Source: Paratrimastix pyriformis
Taxonomy: Eukaryota > Preaxostyla > Paratrimastigidae
Assembly (NCBI GenBank): GCA_027972325.1
Contig: JAPMOS010000338.1
Location: 1 to 26,752, forward strand
Length of the DNA: 26,752 bases
Reading direction: 5' to 3'
In this document: piece by piece, positions 22,115-26,752 of the stretch
How positions within the stretch are numbered: the first letter of the stretch is position 1
How the letters are laid out: each line of letters opens with the position of its first letter
Translations under genes and position numbers: made by a program
Notes under the pieces: model-generated
Database searches by the model: none
Told to the model about the DNA's origin: nothing
The model's input: the letters and a program-made list of their open reading frames with translations, nothing else

Positions 22115-22370
22115 AATGTCTTTTCGTTCTTTTGTTTCATGGATGCGGGGGGTTCTGCGTGTTCTCTCTCTCCTGTCCGCTCCTTCCATTCCATGCGTCT
22201 GCTGCCGGTCTTCAGTGGACGAGTGCGTCGTCCATGTTGGTTGGTGTTTATCGCATGTTACCCCCCCACTTCGGTGGGATGCACCCCCCGTTATGAGCTG
22301 ATCAATACAGGGGGTGTTGGGCGGGGGACCCCTTTTGGGGTTTCTCCAAGTATCCAACACACACACACAC
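22115..22370 (+). promoter_or_regulatory. E1 3' region: hairpins and (AC)7 tail
   Basis: Non-coding pyrimidine-rich sequence, then CCCAC-TTCG-GTGGG (22265-22278, UUCG loop), a stem around ACCCC-TTTT-GGGGT (22328-22341, extendable with G-U pairs), AAGTATCCA and (AC)7 at 22357-22370. The layout of hairpins, then AAGTATC, then CA repeat parallels the family A tail although the stems differ. Confidence 0.6.
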
Positions 22371-22382
22371 CCTCTTTCCCCC
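22371..22382 (+). repeat. Target-site duplication of E1, right copy
   Basis: CCTCTTTCCCCC, identical to 10439-10450, directly after the (AC)7 tail of E1. Confidence 0.75.
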
Positions 22383-22864
22383 GTCCTTCTTGGGCACAGT
22401 GAAGAGCGGGAGGACGGCCCTCGCAAAAGAGGGAGCAACCTCCTTCACCGCTCCCGCCTCCCTGAAGGCGGTAATCTCCTCCGCAAGGGCAGCAAAGTCC
22501 TCGGCCGACAAGGGTATCTGCGAAGACCGAATGCAATGCTCCGGAGGGTGGTCGAGCCAATCCAGCTCCAACCCCTGCCCAACGAGCCCACGACCCCAAT
22601 CCGACTGGAACTGGAGTCCGTCCCAGGCAGCCTGAAACTTGGCCAGGCGCCCCCCCACCGGAGAGGAACCAGCGGAAACCCGATTGAGTTCCAAGGCCTG
22701 GTCCAGAGTGGTGGACGCCGCCAGCGCCCACAACCTCTCGGCCAAGACCCCGGGAGCCGCGCTCCCCGCAGTCCGGGCCCTCCAGTGGGGGGACCACCGG
22801 AGAAATTCTCCAGAACCCTGTTCAACGTCAGGTTCCCGGGCGGGAGACCTGCCAGACCGGCCTG
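22371..22864 (-). mobile_element. DIRS/LTR-like RT fossil, right piece
   Basis: Minus-strand remnant of a retroelement of the DIRS or a related LTR-type group. Recognisable parts, from high to low coordinate: GGRLAKFQAAWDGL, the region before the RT with LDWLDHPPEH, SAEDFAALAEEITAFREAGAV, and the first RT block ending in VPKKDGGKR beside the E1 insertion. No protease, recombinase, RNase H or terminal repeat is visible. It is broken: only the start of the RT is present, and E1 interrupts it. It is older than E1 and than LINE copy 2. Its right limit is where E2 begins. Confidence 0.7.
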
Positions 22865-23494
22865 CTCCTCCGGGGACTCTCCCCGGCATTGGCGTCCTTT
22901 TGAATTCAAATCCGAGCGTCCCGTTGGATGGAAATCTGCTCGGAAAAAAATGACGATCTTGATGGAGACGTCAGCAACTTCGTCATGATGCATGCCGAAA
23001 TTAAACGCAATGATGATCCGTTTCTGCGCTTCCTGAACCGCGACCTCTCTGAAAAGCATCTCCGCTATACGGATCTGGACAGCGATTTCAAGGTGCTTAC
23101 GCAAAAGATGCTTCCTGAGCTTGCGAAATTGTTTGGGTACATCACTGTTCACAAGCAGCGGGTCGTCTCCAGAGCATTGCTGAAGACGATCGTTGAAATG
23201 CTCGGCAGCCTCGAGCGAGAAATGCTCGTTTCGTCTATGACTGACTTCTTTTATCAAGTGCTTGGCTCTGTCACGTGGCATGCTGTACAATCGGACTTGG
23301 AGAGTATCTCATCGGAATCGTCCGAGGAGCTCCCAATGAGTATGCGTTTTGGTGGTCCCGCAGCCTCATCCAACCGCTCTTTGAAACCGTCTGATTCGTC
23401 ACGTCACACAACCTCAATGAGTGGGTGTCGGCCGACATCATGTATCACCCCCCCACCCCGTCAATTGGGTGGAGGTCCGCCACACCCTCCATAG
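22865..23494 (+). mobile_element. Element E2: fragment related to E1
   Basis: The proposed start CTCCTCCGGGG resembles the E1 start CTCTCCCGGGG; ATTCAAAT follows in both leaders, and the ATG positions (22928 here, 10511 in E1) agree. No CA tail, second ORF or target duplication was found, so the 3' limit is arbitrary and placed at the ORF end. Confidence 0.45.
22928..23494 (+). CDS. E2 ORF1: uncharacterised protein, paralogue of E1 ORF1
   Basis: An uninterrupted 188-codon frame from ATG 22928. The N-terminal 110 residues look helical: MEICSEKNDD, FLRFLNRDLSEKH, YTDLDSDFKVL, MLPELAKLFGYI, ALLKTIVEMLGSLEREMLV, MTDFFYQVLGSV. A Ser/Pro-rich tail (LESISSESSEE, NRSLKPSDSS) follows. It is homologous to the E1 protein at FxxFxNR, DLD and KLFG. 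The last 25 or so codons (TPPPRQLGGGPPHPP) may lie beyond the true element. There are no Cys/His knuckles and no enzyme motifs. The family is not recognised; an ORF1-type nucleic-acid-binding or particle protein is a guess. Confidence 0.45.
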   Translation: MEICSEKNDDLDGDVSNFVMMHAEIKRNDDPFLRFLNRDLSEKHLRYTDLDSDFKVLTQKMLPELAKLFGYITVHKQRVVSRALLKTIVEMLGSLEREMLVSSMTDFFYQVLGSVTWHAVQSDLESISSESSEELPMSMRFGGPAASSNRSLKPSDSSRHTTSMSGCRPTSCITPPPRQLGGGPPHPP

Positions 23495-23694
23495 CAGGTC
23501 ACTTAAGCTAAACGCGAGAATTTCGCTTAATTTTGAAAACGTGATACATGAAATCAAATCGCGGTTTCAAGTGCGGAATCGAACCCATATGGGTCCTGGA
23601 CAACCCATAAAAACTCCGCGCGAATTTCTATGGGCGGTTCGACCGGGGTGATAGCCACTTGCGTTTCCTAAACGCGATCTACGTAACATGACGA
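23495..23694. other. Non-coding stretch before the satellite
   Basis: About 200 bases with no convincing ORF. On the minus strand GGGTTCGATTCCG (complement of 23575-23587) is a good match to a pol III B box, but no A box at tRNA spacing was found, so it is not called a tRNA. AAACGCGA-type words recur here and in the satellite. Confidence 0.4.
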
Positions 23695-24476
23695 CTCCTG
23701 ATCGCGGTGTCATCGCGGTGGCCGATCTAGCGTGCGGAAACCCCGGCCCCATGGTGGGGGCCCCCTGGGCGCGTATCGGGGTTCCATCCCCGCCGGTTAT
23801 GGGACGGGTAATAGCCGCACAAGTTTGTATACCGAAAACGCGTTTTGCCCCGAAACGACCCCAGGAAAATTTTTGCGAGGGTGCACTCCAGGTACTCGAA
23901 TGACGCTCCACCACCATCCCGATCGAGTGGCTCCCTCAGATTTTGAAAATTCAAATTTTAAATTCGGGGTATGGTCGACCGCGTCAATCACAAGTCATAC
24001 AACGCTCCGGAGGCCGTCCTGATCGCGGTGTCATCGCGGTGGCCGATCTAGCTTGCGGAAACCCCGGCCCCATGGTGGGGGCCCCCTGGGTGCGTGTCGG
24101 GGTTCCATCCGCGCCGGTTATGGGACGGGTAATAGCCGCACAAGTTTGTCTCGGCAGAAAACGCGTTTTGCCCCGAATCGACCCCAGGAAAATTTTTGCG
24201 GGGGTGCACTCCAGGTACTCGAATGACGCTCCACCACCATCCCGATCGAGTGGCTACTTCAGATTTTGAAAATTCAAATTTTGAATTCGGGGTATGGTCG
24301 ACCGCGTCAATCACAAGTCATACAACGCTCCGGAGGTCGTCCTGATCGCGGTGTCATCGCGGTGGCCGATCTGGCGTGCGGAAACCCCGGCCCCATGGTG
24401 GGGGCCCCCTGGGCGCGTGTCGGGGTTCCATCCGCGCCGGTTATGGGACGGGTAATAGCCGCACAAGTTTGTATAC
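23695..24476 (+). repeat. Tandem satellite, about 322-bp unit, about 2.4 copies
   Basis: GATCGCGGTGTCATCGCGGTGGCCGA-type starts occur at about 23700, 24021 and 24344, giving periods of 321 and 323. The units are almost identical; the third breaks off at about 24476 within ACAAGTTTGTATAC. Each full unit contains GTGGCCGATCTAGC with TGCGGAAACC, a CGGGGTTCCATCC arm (A- and B-box-like, about 50 bases apart), the palindrome AAAACGCGTTTT and an AT-rich near-palindrome GATTTTGAAAATTCAAATTT. Short open frames inside are repeats of one another and not credible genes. Confidence 0.92.
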
Positions 24477-24665
24477 AAGATGAATCACTTTTGACAAGAC
24501 TTTTACAAGACTTCTACAAGAATCTACAAACTGACCAGCTTGTCCGTTTTAGTCATTAGTTTTTCTTGTCAGCTTGTACACCTGTCTTGTAAAAGTTTTT
24601 GTCGTTTCCTTGTGACTTGTTTGGTCTTGTTTCTTGTCACATGTCTTGTACTTGTCTGGTACTCG
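24477..24665. repeat. CTTGT/ACAAG-rich low-complexity stretch
   Basis: About 190 bases in which ACAAG (first part) and CTTGT (second part) recur many times, so the two halves are loosely inverted relative to each other. No ORF. On the minus strand it lies downstream of the tRNA-like head and could be that SINE's body. Confidence 0.5.
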
Positions 24666-24711
24666 AATTCTGATGTGAGGGGGTTGGGAATTGAACCACA
24701 GACCTGAAACT
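24666..24711 (-). mobile_element. tRNA-like SINE head, B-box part (split by LINE copy 3)
   Basis: Read on the minus strand, GTGGTTCAATTCCCAACCCC carries a B-box-like GGTTCAATTCC. The A-box-like TCTAGCAGGTAGAGTG lies on the other side of LINE copy 3 (complement of about 26648-26663). The pre-insertion spacing between boxes is about 42 bases, as in tRNA genes. Stems do not pair well, so a degenerate tRNA-derived SINE is more likely than a tRNA gene. Confidence 0.4.
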
Positions 24712-24722
24712 TGCTAACCTGA
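24712..24722 (+). repeat. Target-site duplication of LINE copy 3, left copy
   Basis: TGCTAACCTGA, repeated exactly at 26632-26642 after the CA tail. Confidence 0.9.
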
Positions 24723-25610
24723 GGACTGCTGCGGAGGGGGCAGCGGATTGTGAAGGAGCATCGTGGAGAGATACGACTGGTCTGGGTTAAGGGACATCAG
24801 GAAACTAGTGCGTCGCTGGATGCGGAGGGGAACAGATTGGCAGACAAGATTGCGGGACGGAGCATAAAGATGGAGCCGAGCGTGGTGCCCGAAGAGAAAG
24901 GATGGGGATTCAAGCTGGTGCGGAGAAGTGACGGGAAGGAGGTGGAGACAGACTTCAGAGAGGTGATGAAGGAATGGGGGAGGAAAAGTCGCATGTGGAG
25001 GGCGGCTCGTAAAAAGAAAAACGAGATTGTGTTGATTAACGCAGAGAGTCGCAACGGAGGGATCAACGTGCAAACGATGAGGTGTGAGATGTCAGGGAAG
25101 CTGGCGATGATGGCAATCCTGCAGCGGTATATCACGGCCAACATCCGGTTCTACATCAACGGGGAGGGGGATGGGAAGTGTTGGTGTGGGGTGAGGGACC
25201 ACATGAACCACTTGGTGTTTGAGTGCCCAGGGATGGCGGGATGTGTGGGGGAGAGATGGAAAGGGGCGGATGCAGTGAAGCTAATTGAGTGGTTGGACAA
25301 GGCGGAGGGAGCTGAAGACCCGGACCAGCTGCTCGAGGAGAAGTGGGTAGTGCCGATGGGAGAGTGTGTGAAGATAAGGGGCAGGCAGATCACGAAGGTG
25401 AGGCTATGGCAATTGATGGAGAGGTCCCGGGGAGATGGTTTCGGGCGAGAACATGGGACAGTTTTGGGAAACGTTCTCGACAGAGGTAGCTGAGATGTGT
25501 GACCGATATGAGGAAGGGAAAAGCACGACAGTAAAGGAGGGGCGGACGCATATGAGTACGCTGAGGAACCAATGGACGACTCCCACACTATATCTTCGTT
25601 GCTGAGGCAG
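24723..25610 (+). pseudogene. LINE family A ORF2, copy 3: RNase H C-terminus and zinc region
   Basis: The frame is open to 25493. It holds the end of RNase H (VWVKGHQET, GNRLADKIAG), then CEMSGKLAMMAILQRYITAN and an undamaged knuckle CWCGVRDHMNHLVFEC, which copy 2 has lost, then WKGADAVKLIEWLDKAEGAED. Single-base losses in a G run near 25431 and a T run near 25466 break the C-terminal part relative to copy 2. The region overlapping ORF3 (ATG 25572) is laid out as in copy 2. Confidence 0.85.
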
Positions 25611-26446
25611 GCGGGAAGCCTAACGGTGATGGCGTTTTCGCACCCAGGGAATGCGGATCTCAGTTTCCCAGAGTATAGAACGCCGAGTAAGGAAGACTGG
25701 TTCCTGGGAGGTTCGGTGGATGGGTACGGGCTATTTAAGGAGAATCGGGACTTGTTGATTTATGCGAATCCGGAATATAACCCCCAGGAGGAGATGGATC
25801 GGTTTTCCGAGCAATTGGAGAGTGGGCGGAGAGTCCGATTGGTAGAGGAGGAAAAGAGCGTTTAGATGCATTGTTATTGTGCCGTACGGGGAAGGGAAAG
25901 CGAACAGAATCCAGCCGGGGAGTGAAGCACGGTGTGAGCTTGGCGATCAAGGGGACATTCAGATGCGTGAGCTTTCATCATCCAGGAGGGTGGGTTTGCC
26001 TTTTGGGAGCCGAGTTTCTCGCACCGGGAGGAAAGTGGTGGGGAAGGCGCGGTTTGATGTGGGGATTCTGATGTTTGAGAATGGGCGGGCTAGGGAGAGA
26101 TTCCCGATGGATCCAGCCCGTTGTGGGCTTTGGAGGCGATGTTGAGGAAGGAGGCCGGGAGTTGCATGGTGCAGGTAAACTGAGGGCCGCCCGAGAGATG
26201 GGGAAGCGCTTTACAACTGGAGGGGGATATCGGAGGCGGTGGTGGAGGAGGTTGAGAGCGAAGTGCGGTTTTAAGATGGAATACGCGAATGCATGTAGAC
26301 TGGCAGCGGAAATGGGAATTGTGGATGAAGACACTCAAAAGGAGGTGGGAAGCGAGCTGGCAGGAATCAGGAAAACGATGCTCATAGCGATTCAGCAAAG
26401 GAAGAAGTGCGAAAAATTCGAGGCAGGAATGAAAGAAGAGCTGTAG
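25572..26446 (+). pseudogene. LINE family A ORF3, copy 3 (frameshifted)
   Basis: The ATG at 25572 matches the copy 2 start. It is readable through RTPSKEDWF and ANPEYNPQEEMDRF, then shifts at a shortened T run near 25803 and stops at 25863-25865. Further small losses follow in G runs and two short deletions near 26180 and 26245. The last 60 or so codons are intact and end at TAG 26444-26446. Confidence 0.8.
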
Positions 26447-26631
26447 TCCGGAAGTCGGCGGAGACCGCCCTGGAGGGACGGTAGCCGACCCATGAACTCC
26501 CTGGGGTGCTCTTTCTGCAGGACTTGTCCTGCGGGAAGGCGGCCTTGGGGGATCATGTCACCCGCGGGCTTCGGCCCGATTCCGGACTCGGCGCAAGCCG
26601 GGAAGTATCACACACACACACACACACACAC
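26447..26631 (+). promoter_or_regulatory. Structured 3' UTR and (CA)n tail of LINE copy 3
   Basis: Same hairpin series as copy 2, including the GCAGGA/TCCTGC stem, the UUCG-loop stem and the CGGC-GCAA-GCCG stem before GGAAGTATCA. The CA tail is longer than in copy 2. Confidence 0.8.
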
Positions 26632-26642
26632 TGCTAACCTGA
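26632..26642 (+). repeat. Target-site duplication of LINE copy 3, right copy
   Basis: TGCTAACCTGA, identical to 24712-24722. Confidence 0.9.
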
Positions 26643-26752
26643 CACTCTACCTGCTAGACTAAAATGACCTGACCTACCAACTGAAAATGGTCGAGTCAAA
26701 CATGTCACTCAAAAGACCAGCCAACGCACCCCGGCCAGTTTGACAAGAAGTT
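26643..26752 (-). other. Right flank: A-box part of the tRNA-like SINE, then unassigned sequence
   Basis: The complement of about 26648-26663 reads TCTAGCAGGTAGAGTG, an A-box-like tRNA D-arm. The remaining 90 or so bases hold no ORF or repeat that I recognise. Confidence 0.35.

Larger units (their letters stand above)
10451..22370 (+). mobile_element. Element E1: CA-tailed retroelement with ORF1 and a half GIY-YIG domain, split by LINE copy 2
   Basis: Without the LINE inserted in it, E1 is about 1.4 kb (10451-10685 plus 21224-22370). It starts CTCTCCCGGGG, a start shared in diverged form with E2 at about 22865. It carries an ORF1 (ATG 10511), a Pro/Ser-rich part, the first half of a GIY-YIG domain (to 22114), a 3' region with UUCG-loop and T4-loop hairpins, and an (AC)7 tail. 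The 12-bp duplication CCTCTTTCCCCC flanks it. The simplest reading is an internally deleted, non-autonomous derivative of a GIY-YIG LINE with an upstream ORF1. The autonomous partner is not in the window unless family B is a relative. Confidence 0.6.
24723..26631 (+). mobile_element. LINE family A, copy 3 (5'-truncated, about 1.9 kb)
   Basis: It starts inside the RNase H region, at the point matching about 19289 of copy 2, and runs to a longer (CA)n tail. It is flanked by an 11-bp target duplication, as expected for target-primed reverse transcription that stopped early. It is nearly identical to copy 2 apart from many small deletions. It is inactive because of the truncation. Confidence 0.95.

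Noticed and set aside
22445-23290. Minus-strand frame extending from the RT fossil across E2
   Set aside because: The part above about 22865 is the complement of the E2 plus-strand ORF, which has a matching paralogue in E1.
23575-23600. tRNA gene on the minus strand (GGGTTCGATTCCG)
   Set aside because: Good B box, but no A box at tRNA spacing and no acceptor pairing.
23688-24559. Repeated short frames (GVIAVADLACGNPGPM...) in the satellite
   Set aside because: They recur because the DNA is tandemly repeated; no start context, domain or continuation supports a protein.

Overview
The window is eukaryotic, repeat-dominated DNA with no recognisable host gene. It is a nest of retrotransposons in a GC-rich genome rich in CA/GT microsatellites. 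The base composition, the (CA)n-tailed LINEs with RNase H and the lack of long introns would fit an alga or another protist, but nothing here fixes the taxon. No bacterial operon, CRISPR array, rRNA or intact tRNA gene was seen.

Layout. (1) 1-5898: a decayed copy (copy 1) of a large LINE called family A here; its 5' part lies outside the window. (2) 5899 to about 10395: a different LINE whose protein carries an N-terminal GIY-YIG nuclease, a LINE reverse transcriptase, RNase H, a CCHC knuckle and a C-terminal restriction-like endonuclease. Its N-terminus is split by a roughly 200-bp insert holding (TG)60. (3) About 10396-10450 and 22371-22864: two pieces of one old minus-strand DIRS/LTR-like reverse transcriptase fossil. 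(4) 10451-22370: element E1 (12-bp target duplication, CA tail) inserted in that fossil. E1 carries an unknown ORF1 and the first half of a second GIY-YIG domain. (5) 10686-21211: a full-length 10.5-kb copy (copy 2) of LINE family A inserted inside E1, with its own 12-bp target duplication. (6) From about 22865 to about 23494: E2, a paralogue of E1's ORF1. (7) 23695-24476: an approximately 322-bp tandem satellite. (8) 24477-24711 and 26643-26752: a CTTGT-rich stretch and a degenerate tRNA-like SINE head, split by (9) 24723-26631, a 5'-truncated family-A copy (copy 3) with an 11-bp target duplication.

Family A is the most unusual system. Copy 2 shows ORF1a (possible RRM-like fold), ORF1b (EENP repeats, a hydrophobic segment, then a ubiquitin-specific-protease-like domain with Cys box, two CxxC pairs, His box and WxxFxDS motif), ORF2 (AP endonuclease, RT, basic linker, RNase H, zinc knuckle) and ORF3 (a domain resembling Dam-type N6-adenine methyltransferases). 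All three copies end in the same set of small hairpins, one with covarying stems, followed by (CA)n. In copy 1 the ORF1b tail with ORF2, and ORF2 with ORF3, lie in continuous frames, so a polyprotein arrangement is possible.

All domain calls were made by eye from motifs, with no database search. Most ORFs carry indels, many in homopolymers, so decay and assembly error cannot be separated here.
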